Source: Myxococcales bacterium (GTDB lineage Bacteria > Myxococcota > UBA4151). Taken from it: 35,391 bases of DNA. Made by a program: the position numbers and the translations under genes. Under the pieces are notes generated by a model. It saw nothing but the letters and a program-made list of their open reading frames with translations, was not told the origin of the DNA and searched no databases. Positions 1-8,104 of this stretch are shown here, one piece after another (the first letter of the stretch is position 1; each line of letters starts with the position of its first letter). The stretch lies in NCBI GenBank assembly GCA_002722845.1, contig PBND01000053.1, positions 1 through 35,391 of the forward strand. Reading direction: 5' to 3'.

Positions 1-1
1 C

Positions 2-565
2 GAACTGGGCCTGGGCGAAACCGAGGCTTCCGCTGCGACCACCTGTTTGGCCTTGAGGGATGGCCGCCCCGGCGTTGGCAGTGGCACCTACTGGATCAAT
101 CCCGATGGGACCGCTCGCCAAGTCCGCTGCGACATGGATTTTGATGGCGGAGGCTGGACGGAAATCATCGGTCCCAACAACCCCCACAACTTCTGCGGCA
201 GTTGGCTCAGCAACAGTGGCGGCTCCTTTACCTGCGATGCCACACGGGCAAACCTTGAGGGCGGGGATCGGGCAGGTGGTGTCAGTATTCGCCTCAACGC
301 CGGCATGAACTTCACCCGGGTCCGGTTCATCGGCAATGTGTACTCAAGCGGCGGGACCGGCTCGCCCTGCTGGGATTGGCCCGACAGCGATAACCGGTCC
401 GGCGCTTACCGCTGTCACGGCTGCGGCGACAACCGGCAGCATGATCGCACCCATAACCTCCCCGGGGTCACAAACACTGCCAGTTGGTACAGCTGGTCAG
501 ACTTCGGCAATGTCTGTGGTGGCAGCGGTTCTTACTGGCGCCTGTCCAATCTCTGGATTCGTTGA
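2..565 (+). CDS. Fibrinogen-like GGGW-domain secreted protein, C-terminal part (5' end outside window)
   Basis: The reading frame is open from base 2 and ends at TGA 563-565, so about 187 C-terminal residues are visible. A Cys followed by LRDGRPGVGSGTYWINPDG and then RCDMDFDGGGWT matches the start of fibrinogen-like domains (Cys, GxYWIDPDG, CDM, GGGWT). The rest is rich in Cys, Trp, Gly and Asn and ends with WRLSNLWIR, as in bacterial members of this group. Such domains are extracellular, Ca- and Cys-stabilised binding modules; ligand and location here are inferred only. A TTG at 47 could serve as a start, but it lies inside the domain, so I treat the gene as truncated by the window edge. The stop is followed after one codon, in the same frame, by the GTG of the pirin gene. 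Confidence 0.72.
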   Translation, partial: ELGLGETEASAATTCLALRDGRPGVGSGTYWINPDGTARQVRCDMDFDGGGWTEIIGPNNPHNFCGSWLSNSGGSFTCDATRANLEGGDRAGGVSIRLNAGMNFTRVRFIGNVYSSGGTGSPCWDWPDSDNRSGAYRCHGCGDNRQHDRTHNLPGVTNTASWYSWSDFGNVCGGSGSYWRLSNLWIR

Positions 566-568
566 GGG

Positions 569-1423
569 GTGGAGAGCCCCTTTCGTCGGCGCCTGCCCAG
601 CCACCGGACCCTTGAGGGGGGCGGGTTTCCCGTTCGACGCCCCTTTCCCGTGCCTGGCTGCGACCAGATCGACCCCTTCCTACTCTTAGACGAAATGGGG
701 CCGAAGACCTGGGGACCAGGGGAGGCCATTGGCGCCCCAGAACACCCCCATCGAGGCTTTGAAACAGTCACTTACCTCCTTGAGGGCGCCATGGTCCATG
801 AGGACTCCACAGGGACATGTGCCCATCTGGTTCCAGGAGGCGTCCAATGGATGACCGCCGGCCGAGGCGTTATTCATTCCGAGCTGCCCAGCGCGGACTT
901 CCTTCGCACGGGTGGGACCATGCACGGCTTCCAACTGTGGGTGAACCTGCCCGCGGCCCAGAAGATGGCAGCGGCCCGCTATCAGGGGATGGCCCCCGAG
1001 GACATTCCGACAGATGAGGGGGATGGTTATACCTTGCGGCTCATCGGCGGCGAGCTTTTGGGCCTCCGCTCCCCCGTGGAAACCACAACTCCCATCACCT
1101 ATGCCCATTTGAGCCTCAGCCCCAACAGGGCCCTGCACCTCCCCCTGCCCGCGGACCAAGAAGCCCATCTCTATCCTTTTGAGGGGGGACTCACGGTCGA
1201 TGGTGTTCAACTCGACGAAGGGATTTTCGGTAGCTTGAAGGCCCTGCAGGCCGTTCATCTCGTCGCCGGCCCTGAGGGCTGCGAGTGCCTCATACTCGCC
1301 GCGAAACCGCTACACGAGCCCATGGTGCGCTATGGTCCATTCGTGATGAATAGCCGTCACGAATTGATCACGGCCATCGAAGACTACCAACGGGGCCAAT
1401 TGGTCGACTTGCCCAAGCCGTAG
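569..1423 (+). CDS. Pirin family protein
   Basis: The product is 284 residues, the usual length for bacterial pirins (bicupin metalloproteins; some act as quercetin 2,3-dioxygenases, most have no proven substrate). Hallmarks are DPFLLLDEMGP, the metal-ligand stretch HPHRGFETVTY, and GRGVIHSE, which supplies the third His and the Glu. The C-terminal cupin (roughly 170-284) ends with an FVMNSRHELITAIEDYQRG block typical of the family. The GTG start at 569 is chosen because the alignment begins right there (PFRRRLPSHRTLEGGGFPVRR). No well-spaced Shine-Dalgarno is seen, and the preceding gene stops only 3 nt upstream, so translation may be coupled. It lies 154 nt before the cyanophycin genes. Co-transcription is possible, but no functional link is evident. 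Confidence 0.9.
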   Translation: MESPFRRRLPSHRTLEGGGFPVRRPFPVPGCDQIDPFLLLDEMGPKTWGPGEAIGAPEHPHRGFETVTYLLEGAMVHEDSTGTCAHLVPGGVQWMTAGRGVIHSELPSADFLRTGGTMHGFQLWVNLPAAQKMAAARYQGMAPEDIPTDEGDGYTLRLIGGELLGLRSPVETTTPITYAHLSLSPNRALHLPLPADQEAHLYPFEGGLTVDGVQLDEGIFGSLKALQAVHLVAGPEGCECLILAAKPLHEPMVRYGPFVMNSRHELITAIEDYQRGQLVDLPKP

Positions 1424-1562
1424 GCAAGGGGCCGCCACATCATCTCAAGCCCGCCACGAAATGGCGCTTGCGCGCCGCCTCCACCCGCGCGAGGGGCGCA
1501 TCCGCCCTGGGTCTCAACGTCGTCGCGAAAATGCTCGACGTCGAGGCGATCAGGGCAAAAGC

Positions 1563-1580
1563 AGGGAGCGATTCACGGTG
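1563..1580 (+). promoter_or_regulatory. Ribosome binding site and GTG start of the isoaspartyl dipeptidase
   Basis: AGGGAG at 1563-1568 lies 9 nt before GTG 1578-1580. The reading frame is open further upstream (an ATG exists at 1461), but the upstream residues are Arg-rich with no family similarity. This site therefore sets the start, giving 388 residues against 390 for E. coli IadA. Confidence 0.75.
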
Positions 1581-2744
1581 TTTACAGTCCTACGACAAGC
1601 GGAGGTCTATGCCCCCGAGCGCTTGGGGCGGCGGGACCTGTGGATTGCTGGCGACCAAATCGTTGCCATGGCTCCGGAACTGCCGGGGCTGGATGCTTCG
1701 CTGCCCCAGGAGGAGGTCGACCTTGCCGGCAAGCGCCTATTGCCCGGGCTGGTCGATTGCCATGTGCACCTGTCCGGCGGGGGCGGTGAAGATGGCCCCG
1801 CAACCCGAGTTCCCCCCCTCGCCCTGAGTGGGCTGACACGGGCCGGCGTCACCACCTGCATCGGGGTTCTTGGAACCGATGGCAGTACCCGTACGATGCG
1901 CGATCTGGTCGCCACAACCCTGGGCCTTCGGGATCTGGGACTCTCCGCCTGGTGCTATACGGGCAGCTATCAAGTGCCTCCGGTGACCCTGACCGGGACG
2001 GTCCGTGACGATATCGTCTTTGTCGATCCCATCATCGGCGTGGGCGAATTGGCCCTCAGTGATCATCGCTCGTCTCAGCCCACCCTTGATGAATTGCTGC
2101 GGGTCGTCTCGGACGCCTATGTCGCCGGGATGATCGCCGGGAAATCGGGGCATACTCACCTCCATTTGGGCGATGGGGTGCGCGGCCTGGACCTGGTGCG
2201 CCGGGCCCTCGACCAATCGGAACTCCCAGCACGGGTCTTCCATCCCACCCATGTCAATCGGCAGCGGGCGCTCTTCGCCGAGGCCCAGGCCCTGTCTGAA
2301 CGGGGTCTTACGGTGGACGTCACCGCATTTGAGGCCGACGAGAACAGCTACAGTGCGGCCGAAGCCATCAGCCGCTGGCTTGGCGATGATTTACCCGTAG
2401 AGCAACTCACCTGCAGCAGCGATGGTGCGGGTTGTCTCCCCGTCTTCGATGCAGACGGCAAGTTGATCCACATGGACGTGGGCCAACCCATCACGCTCTT
2501 GGAAAGCCTGCAGGACTTACTCAAAGAGGGCTTCGACCTCGCGCAGGTCCTCCCCATCTTTACCCGCAACCCGGCCCGGGTGGCTGGACTCGCCCAGAAA
2601 GGGCGGATCGCCCAAGGCTTGGAAGCAGACTTGATCATACTCGACGAACACAATGCCCTCGAAGCCGTCATGGCTCGGGGGCAATGGATGGTCCGTGGTG
2701 GCAAAACCACTCGACTTGGACCCTTTGAAAGAGAGCAACAATGA
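1578..2744 (+). CDS. iadA: Isoaspartyl dipeptidase (beta-aspartyl peptidase), amidohydrolase superfamily
   Basis: Zinc hydrolase that splits beta-aspartyl dipeptides. Beside cphA and cphB its natural substrate is probably beta-Asp-Arg released from cyanophycin. The 388-residue product carries the metal ligands of the family: PGLVDCHVHL (His62, His64) followed by GGGGEDGPATR, HTHLHLGDG (His196 region), FHPTHVNR (His222/His225) and SSDGAG (Asp282). The position that holds the carboxylated lysine in E. coli IadA (GVKCAISDHRS) is Glu157 here (GVGELALSDHRS). A carboxylate can also bridge the two metals, so the enzyme is probably active. The gene ends in ATGA, overlapping the cyanophycinase start by 4 bp, which is a strong sign of coupled translation. 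The start is GTG 1578 with a good ribosome binding site. Confidence 0.93.
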   Translation: MFTVLRQAEVYAPERLGRRDLWIAGDQIVAMAPELPGLDASLPQEEVDLAGKRLLPGLVDCHVHLSGGGGEDGPATRVPPLALSGLTRAGVTTCIGVLGTDGSTRTMRDLVATTLGLRDLGLSAWCYTGSYQVPPVTLTGTVRDDIVFVDPIIGVGELALSDHRSSQPTLDELLRVVSDAYVAGMIAGKSGHTHLHLGDGVRGLDLVRRALDQSELPARVFHPTHVNRQRALFAEAQALSERGLTVDVTAFEADENSYSAAEAISRWLGDDLPVEQLTCSSDGAGCLPVFDADGKLIHMDVGQPITLLESLQDLLKEGFDLAQVLPIFTRNPARVAGLAQKGRIAQGLEADLIILDEHNALEAVMARGQWMVRGGKTTRLGPFEREQQ

Positions 2745-3562
2745 GCCCATCCCGCAGTCAAACCGATGAAACCCGGGGCTGGATTGTTCCCGTCGGTGGC
2801 GCCGAGGAAAAGGTCGGTCACCCGAGGATCCTCCAGCGTTTCGTCCGCCTGAGCGGCGAAGAGGAATCACGCATCGTCATCATTCCCACGGCCTCATCCC
2901 TGGATGAAACGGGCAAACAATACGAAGATTTGTTCCAGGAACTGGGGGCCCAGTCGGCGGTTTCGCTCCCTTACCGGGAACGGGTCGATACGGACCGGGA
3001 CGACTGGCTCGAGGCCCTGAACGACGCCAGCGGTGTCTTCTTCACCGGCGGCAATCAACTGCGGCTCTCCGCGACCCTAGGTGGCACCTCCGTGGCGACC
3101 TTGGTGCGCCGACTCAACGCCAAGGGCATCCCGGTGGGCGGCACTTCGGCCGGGGCTGCCATCCTCCCCGAACACATGATCGCATACGGTGGGACCGGGG
3201 GAACTCCCCTGGCCGGCATGGTCTCCTTGGCCCCAGGACTCGGGCTGACCAATCGCTTCGTCATCGATCAGCACTTTCGGGAACGAGATCGTTTAGGCCG
3301 ACTCCTCAGTGCGCTCAGCTACAACCCCTTTGCTGTGGGCCTGGGCTTGGATGAAGATACGGCCGCATTCATCTCTCCAGACAATGTGGTTCGAGTGGTC
3401 GGCTCGGGGGCGATTACTGTCGTCGACGTCTCCCAACTCAGTCACTCCTCCATTGCAGAGACCCGCGAAGGGGAGCCCCTGTGTATGACCGATGTGCGTG
3501 TGCACATCCTCCCCCACGGGTCGCGCTTTGACTTAAACACCCGCTGCGCCACCCCTCCCTAA
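2741..3562 (+). CDS. cphB: Cyanophycinase
   Basis: Serine exopeptidase of family S51 that degrades cyanophycin (multi-L-arginyl-poly-L-aspartate) to beta-Asp-Arg dipeptides in the cytoplasm. The 273-residue product has the nucleophile elbow GGTSAGAA (Ser136), the catalytic His in IDQHFRERDR (His178) and GLGLDEDTA (Glu205), with the N-terminal GGAEEK typical of CphB. Length matches the family (about 270). ATG 2741 overlaps the stop of iadA by 4 bp. The cphA gene starts 40 nt after the stop. The order dipeptidase, cyanophycinase, synthetase makes the whole turnover route available from one transcript. No signal peptide is seen, so this is an intracellular CphB and not a secreted CphE. Confidence 0.95.
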   Translation: MSPSRSQTDETRGWIVPVGGAEEKVGHPRILQRFVRLSGEEESRIVIIPTASSLDETGKQYEDLFQELGAQSAVSLPYRERVDTDRDDWLEALNDASGVFFTGGNQLRLSATLGGTSVATLVRRLNAKGIPVGGTSAGAAILPEHMIAYGGTGGTPLAGMVSLAPGLGLTNRFVIDQHFRERDRLGRLLSALSYNPFAVGLGLDEDTAAFISPDNVVRVVGSGAITVVDVSQLSHSSIAETREGEPLCMTDVRVHILPHGSRFDLNTRCATPP

Positions 3563-3602
3563 ACCGGAAGCTAATCCCTTTCACGCTCGACTGGAGCACA
3601 TC

Positions 3603-6401
3603 ATGGACATCGTTGAACGCCGAGTCTTTCGAGGCCCCAATCACTACGCCCGTTTTCGGGTCATCCGCCTCACCCTCGATTTGGGGCCGCTCGAGGATTA
3701 CCCCAGCGCCACCATCCCCAATTTCAATGCCCAATTGCTCGCCTGGATGCCGAGCCTGAATGAGCATGGCTGTTCCTATGGCGAACCCGGTGGTTTCGTC
3801 CGCCGTCTGCAAGAGGATGGCGGGACCTGGATGGGTCACATTCTAGAACATATGGCCATCGAGCTGCAGGGACTCACCGGTGCCGGGGTCACCTTCGGAA
3901 AAACCCGTGGAACCGGGCTCGATGGACAGTATCACGTCGTTTACTCCTATGAAGAGGAACGAGTGGGCTTAGCGGCCGCCGACCTTGCGGTAGAGATGAT
4001 CCATCAGGCGATCCCTGAAGCCCTCCGCGGGGGCGCAAAGATCCGCTCAGACTTCAACTACGAAGAGGAATTGGACGACCTGATCACCTTCGCTCAGCGA
4101 CGACAGTTCGGACCCTCCACCGCCTCGCTCATCCGGGCCGCCGAGGAACGGGACATCCCTTGGCTGCGGCTCAACGACTACTCCCTCGTCCAGTTCGGCC
4201 ACGGGAAGTTTCAAAAGCGAATTCAAGCGACGGTGACCTCGGAAACCCGCCACATCGCGGTAGAGATCGCCTCGGATAAAGAAGAGACCAACGACCTGTT
4301 GACCGCCATCGGGCTACCGGTGCCTCGGCAGAAGCTCGTGCGCTCAGTCCGCCGGGCCATCCGCGCGGCGCAGTCACTGCGTTATCCCGTGGTGGTGAAG
4401 CCCTACAACGCGAATCACGGGCGCGGCGTCTCATTGAACCTGACGAGCCCGGAGGAAGTAGAAGCCGCGGTGGGCAAAGCCAAAGAGCACGGCCGCAGCG
4501 TCCTCGTAGAACAGATGATCGAGGGCTTTGATCATCGTATGTTGGTGGTCGATGGGGAATTGGTTGCGGTCTCCAAACGGGTTCCCGGCCATGTGGTCGG
4601 CGATGGAACGAGCACGATCTCTGAGCTCGTCGACAAGGTGAACGAGGATCCCCGCCGTGGCGTCGGCCATGAGAAGGTGCTCACTCGAATCGAGTTAGAT
4701 TATCAGGCGAACCGCCTCCTCGAAGGTGCGGGCTATACGGCAGAGACCGTGCTCGAGGACGGCGAAATCTTCTACCTTCGCTCCACGGGTAACCTGTCTA
4801 CGGGAGGGACCGCCATCGATCTGACCGATGTGGTCCATCCCGACAATCGAGAGATGGCCCAGCGGGCTGCCCGAGCCATCGGCCTGGACGTGGCCGGCGT
4901 CGACTTCATTACGCCGGATATCACGCGCTCCTACCGGGAGATCGGCGGCGCCATTTGCGAAGTGAACGCAGCCCCTGGCTTCCGCATGCACGTGGCACCG
5001 ACGGAGGGTAAACCGCGGGATGTGGCCGGCCCCGTGATGGACATGCTCTTTCCTCCGGGCACGCCCACCCGGATCCCGATCGCCGCATTGACGGGTACCA
5101 ACGGCAAGACGACCACCGCCCGCATGTTGGCCCATATCTTCAAGATGTCTGGGGCCACCGTCGGGCTCACCACCACCGATGGCGTCTACATCGATGGGCA
5201 GCGAACCGCCGCTGGCGATATGACGGGTCCCCATTCTGCACAGATGGTCCTGCGGGATCCGAAGGTTGACACTGCGGTCCTAGAGACAGCCCGAGGCGGT
5301 CTGCTGCGCTCCGGGCTGGGCTACTCCAGTTGCAACGTGAGTGCGGTTCTGAATGTAGCCAACGACCACCTGGGCTTGAAGGGCATCGATACCATCGAGC
5401 AGTTGGCCGAGGTGAAGCGAACCGTCGTGGAGGTGGCCCGGGATTGTGCCGTCTTAAACGCCGACGACATCCTGTGCTTGAAGATGGCGGCCCATACCGA
5501 GGCCCGCCGCATCGCCTACTTCACCATGGATCCCACCAACCCGTTGGTCCTGCAGCACATCGAAGCCGGTGGGCTCGCCATCGTCTTAGAGCAGGGCATC
5601 AAGGGCCAGATGATCACCCTTTACGATGATGGTCTGGATCTGCCCTTGCTGTGGACCCACCTGATCCCGGCCACCATGGAGGGCAAAGCCCTGCACAATG
5701 TCCAAAATGCGATGGCTGCCGCCTTGATGGCCTACGCGATGGACATCAAGGTCGATAACATTCGCCAGGGCCTGCGGACCTTCGACGCATCCTTCTTCCA
5801 AGTGCCTGGAAGAATGAATGTCTACGATGAGCACCCCTTCAAGGTCATCTTGGACTACGGCCACAACCCTGCGGCGGTGCTTGCGATGGTCAACCTCGTC
5901 GCCCGGCTGGATGTGGAAGGGCGCCGGCTTTGCGTCCTCTCTGCGCCCGGTGACCGACGGGACGAAGACATCCAGGAAATCGCCCGCAACGTCGCTGCTG
6001 GCCCCTTCGATCACATCATCCTTCGTCGCGATGACGCCCGGCGGGGGCGGGGCGATGATGAGATCCCACGGATGCTCTACGATGAGTTGTTAGCGGCCGG
6101 TGTCGAGGCCGATCGCCTGGAGGTCATCGTCGACGAAGAGGAAGCCGTGAACAGTGCTCTTGAGCGGGCCAAGCGGGGAGACCTCCTGCTCATCTTCGGG
6201 GATGCCAGCACCCGCTGTTGGAAGCAGATCATTACCCATCAGCCAGCGGAGCGAGACAATGAAGCGCCCTCGACGGCCGACGGGGACATCGGCCCCGTAC
6301 TGGCCGAGCTCTCAACACCTCAAGGCTTGGATTTACGGGCCTTCGAAGCCCTGGTCATCGATGAGCGAGGTGCCCGCCTGGCGGCAGAGGAAGCCGACTA
6401 G
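3603..6401 (+). CDS. cphA: Cyanophycin synthetase
   Basis: Non-ribosomal, ATP-dependent polymerase that alternately adds Asp to the backbone and Arg to the side chain. The 932-residue product shows all three CphA parts. The N domain (1 to about 160) has PNFNAQLL, HGCSYGEPGGFVRR and VTFGKTRGTG. The ATP-grasp domain (about 220-490) has VVKPYNANHGRGVSL, LVEQMIEGFDHRMLVV, GLDVAGVDFI and EVNAAPGFRMH. The Mur-ligase domain (about 495-900) has the P-loop GTNGKTT (498-504), ETARGGLLR, NDHLG and DYGHNPAAV. It is a little longer than typical CphA (about 870-900 residues) because of an acidic C-terminal tail from about 890. The ATG is preceded by TGGAG. The next gene starts 2 nt after the stop, so the two are almost certainly co-translated. 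Confidence 0.97.
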   Translation: MDIVERRVFRGPNHYARFRVIRLTLDLGPLEDYPSATIPNFNAQLLAWMPSLNEHGCSYGEPGGFVRRLQEDGGTWMGHILEHMAIELQGLTGAGVTFGKTRGTGLDGQYHVVYSYEEERVGLAAADLAVEMIHQAIPEALRGGAKIRSDFNYEEELDDLITFAQRRQFGPSTASLIRAAEERDIPWLRLNDYSLVQFGHGKFQKRIQATVTSETRHIAVEIASDKEETNDLLTAIGLPVPRQKLVRSVRRAIRAAQSLRYPVVVKPYNANHGRGVSLNLTSPEEVEAAVGKAKEHGRSVLVEQMIEGFDHRMLVVDGELVAVSKRVPGHVVGDGTSTISELVDKVNEDPRRGVGHEKVLTRIELDYQANRLLEGAGYTAETVLEDGEIFYLRSTGNLSTGGTAIDLTDVVHPDNREMAQRAARAIGLDVAGVDFITPDITRSYREIGGAICEVNAAPGFRMHVAPTEGKPRDVAGPVMDMLFPPGTPTRIPIAALTGTNGKTTTARMLAHIFKMSGATVGLTTTDGVYIDGQRTAAGDMTGPHSAQMVLRDPKVDTAVLETARGGLLRSGLGYSSCNVSAVLNVANDHLGLKGIDTIEQLAEVKRTVVEVARDCAVLNADDILCLKMAAHTEARRIAYFTMDPTNPLVLQHIEAGGLAIVLEQGIKGQMITLYDDGLDLPLLWTHLIPATMEGKALHNVQNAMAAALMAYAMDIKVDNIRQGLRTFDASFFQVPGRMNVYDEHPFKVILDYGHNPAAVLAMVNLVARLDVEGRRLCVLSAPGDRRDEDIQEIARNVAAGPFDHIILRRDDARRGRGDDEIPRMLYDELLAAGVEADRLEVIVDEEEAVNSALERAKRGDLLLIFGDASTRCWKQIITHQPAERDNEAPSTADGDIGPVLAELSTPQGLDLRAFEALVIDERGARLAAEEAD

Positions 6402-6403
6402 GC

Positions 6404-8104
6404 ATGGAGATCAAGAACTCTCGCCGACTGACCGGAACGAACCTTCAGGGGCCAGGGCCCAGTGCGATCGCAGACGTCTGCTTTGAGGCCGACGAGGATG
6501 CAGCCGCCAGCCTTGACCTGTGGTTGCAAGCCCTGGCGCGGATGTGCAGCCGTTTCGGTCTGGACCACTGTGAATCCTTCCAAAGGACCTTTGAAGGGGG
6601 GGCCTCCATCGGCTTTGTTGCGCCGATCGACCAACTGTATGCGGCGACGGAAATGAACGAATGGGCCATCGAGGCGGCAAATGCGCTGCGCCTTGGGCAG
6701 CCTGAGCCAGATCTAGAAACAGCGGTCGAACACATTACTCAGTCGCTGGAAGAAGAACTCAACCCGGCGGTCATCGCCCTGCAGCGGGCAGCCGACCACA
6801 AGGATTGCCCCTTCCTCTGGGATGATGACGAGATCTCCCTAGGTTACGGTCGCCACAGTCAAGTTTGGCCGGCTCGCTCCCTCCCCGATCCGGCGACGAT
6901 CGACTGGCAGCGCTACAGGCCCATTCCCGTCGCCCTCGTCACGGGAACCAACGGCAAAACAACCACGTCTCGCATGCTGACAAGAATCATGAAGACAGCG
7001 GGTTTTACCGTGGGTTCGACGTCAACGGACGGCGTCTGCATCGATGAGCGCGTCGTGGAGGAGGGCGATTGGACAGGAACCGGCGCCGCCCGCCTGGCCT
7101 TACGCCATACCGAAGTCGACGCGGCGGTTTTGGAGACCGCCCGCGGCGGACTTCTGCGGCGGGGTTTAGCCGTGGAGCGTTGTGATGTTGCCGTCGTGAC
7201 CAATGTGGCTGCCGATCACCTGGGCGACTACGGCATCCACGATGTCGAGGCCATGGCCCAGGTGAAGAATCTCATTTGTGCCGCCGTGGATCAGGCCGGC
7301 CATCGAGTCATCAACGCCGACGATCCCCGGCTTACCGCCCTCCTAAACCAGTACGACAGCCCACTCATCCTCTTCGGTCTCGACGAGGCGAACCCGGTGA
7401 TCCAGACCCATTGCAGCCGGGGTGGCGAGGCTTGGCTCCTGAGCGACGATCATCTTGTCCAGCGGATCGGCGACGACGAACACCGCCTGATGGCCGCAGC
7501 CGACATGCCCTGCGCCTTTGGTGGCGCAGCCAGACACAACATTAGCAATGCCTTGGCCGCCAGTGCAGCAGCGAGCTCCCTTGGGCTGCCCCTCGACAAG
7601 GTGGCTGAGGCCCTGAGCGGCTTCGGTGCAGCCCCACAGGATAACCCGGGACGCTGCCAACTCCTGGAAGTTGCTGGCCGTCGCCTGTTGCTCGACTTTG
7701 GCCACAACCCCCATGGGCTTGAAGCCATCTTAGGTCTCGCCCAATCGCTCCTCGACCAGCGCCCAAACTCCCGTCTCTGTGTCAGCTTGGGTCAGGCTGG
7801 CGACCGACTCGACGAAGAAATCCTCGACCTGGCGGCAACCCTCGCCGCCGTGCAACCGGACCAGGTGATCATTCGAGAGATGACTGGATATGAACGAGGG
7901 CGGGCCGACCTAGAGGTTCCCCACTTGATTCAAGCCGGCCTCTTGAGCCGGGGCATATCAGCGGCGCAAATCAAGATTGTTCGCGATGAGGTCGCCGCCT
8001 TAGAAGCGGCCATGGACTGCACCCAGCCCGGTGACCTCTGCATGCTCCTCGTCCACCTGGAGCGGGAGCAAGTGGCCCAATGGATTGAGGCCCAATCGCC
8101 CTAG
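6404..8104 (+). CDS. CphA-like Mur ligase without an ATP-grasp domain
   Basis: A 566-residue paralogue of the preceding CphA. The C-terminal two thirds are a Mur-ligase domain with a complete P-loop (GTNGKTTTSRM, Lys185), ETARGGLLRRGL, NVAADHLGDYG and DFGHNPHGLEAI, so ATP-dependent amide ligation looks possible. The N-terminal 160 residues resemble the CphA N domain: NPAVIALQRAADHKDCPFLW followed by DDDEISLGYG lines up with STASLIRAAEERDIPWLRL and NDYSLVQFGHG of CphA. From there the chain runs straight into the Mur domain, so the roughly 290-residue ATP-grasp (Asp-adding) domain is missing. In CphA the Mur domain adds Arg; adding Arg or another amino acid to the polymer, or helping CphA as a partner, is inference. 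ATG 6404 follows the cphA stop by 2 nt. The stop TAG shares CTAG with the convergent gene. This is not the known CphA2 type, in which the Mur domain is the inactivated part. Confidence 0.85.
   Translation: MEIKNSRRLTGTNLQGPGPSAIADVCFEADEDAAASLDLWLQALARMCSRFGLDHCESFQRTFEGGASIGFVAPIDQLYAATEMNEWAIEAANALRLGQPEPDLETAVEHITQSLEEELNPAVIALQRAADHKDCPFLWDDDEISLGYGRHSQVWPARSLPDPATIDWQRYRPIPVALVTGTNGKTTTSRMLTRIMKTAGFTVGSTSTDGVCIDERVVEEGDWTGTGAARLALRHTEVDAAVLETARGGLLRRGLAVERCDVAVVTNVAADHLGDYGIHDVEAMAQVKNLICAAVDQAGHRVINADDPRLTALLNQYDSPLILFGLDEANPVIQTHCSRGGEAWLLSDDHLVQRIGDDEHRLMAAADMPCAFGGAARHNISNALAASAAASSLGLPLDKVAEALSGFGAAPQDNPGRCQLLEVAGRRLLLDFGHNPHGLEAILGLAQSLLDQRPNSRLCVSLGQAGDRLDEEILDLAATLAAVQPDQVIIREMTGYERGRADLEVPHLIQAGLLSRGISAAQIKIVRDEVAALEAAMDCTQPGDLCMLLVHLEREQVAQWIEAQSP
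8101..8104. other. Shared CTAG: convergent genes end on the same four bases
   Basis: The plus-strand CphA-like gene stops with TAG at 8102-8104 and the minus-strand asparagine-synthase-like gene stops with TAG read from 8103-8101. There is no intergenic DNA and no hairpin terminator between the two convergent operons, so their transcripts must overlap or end by a factor-dependent route. Confidence 0.9.
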
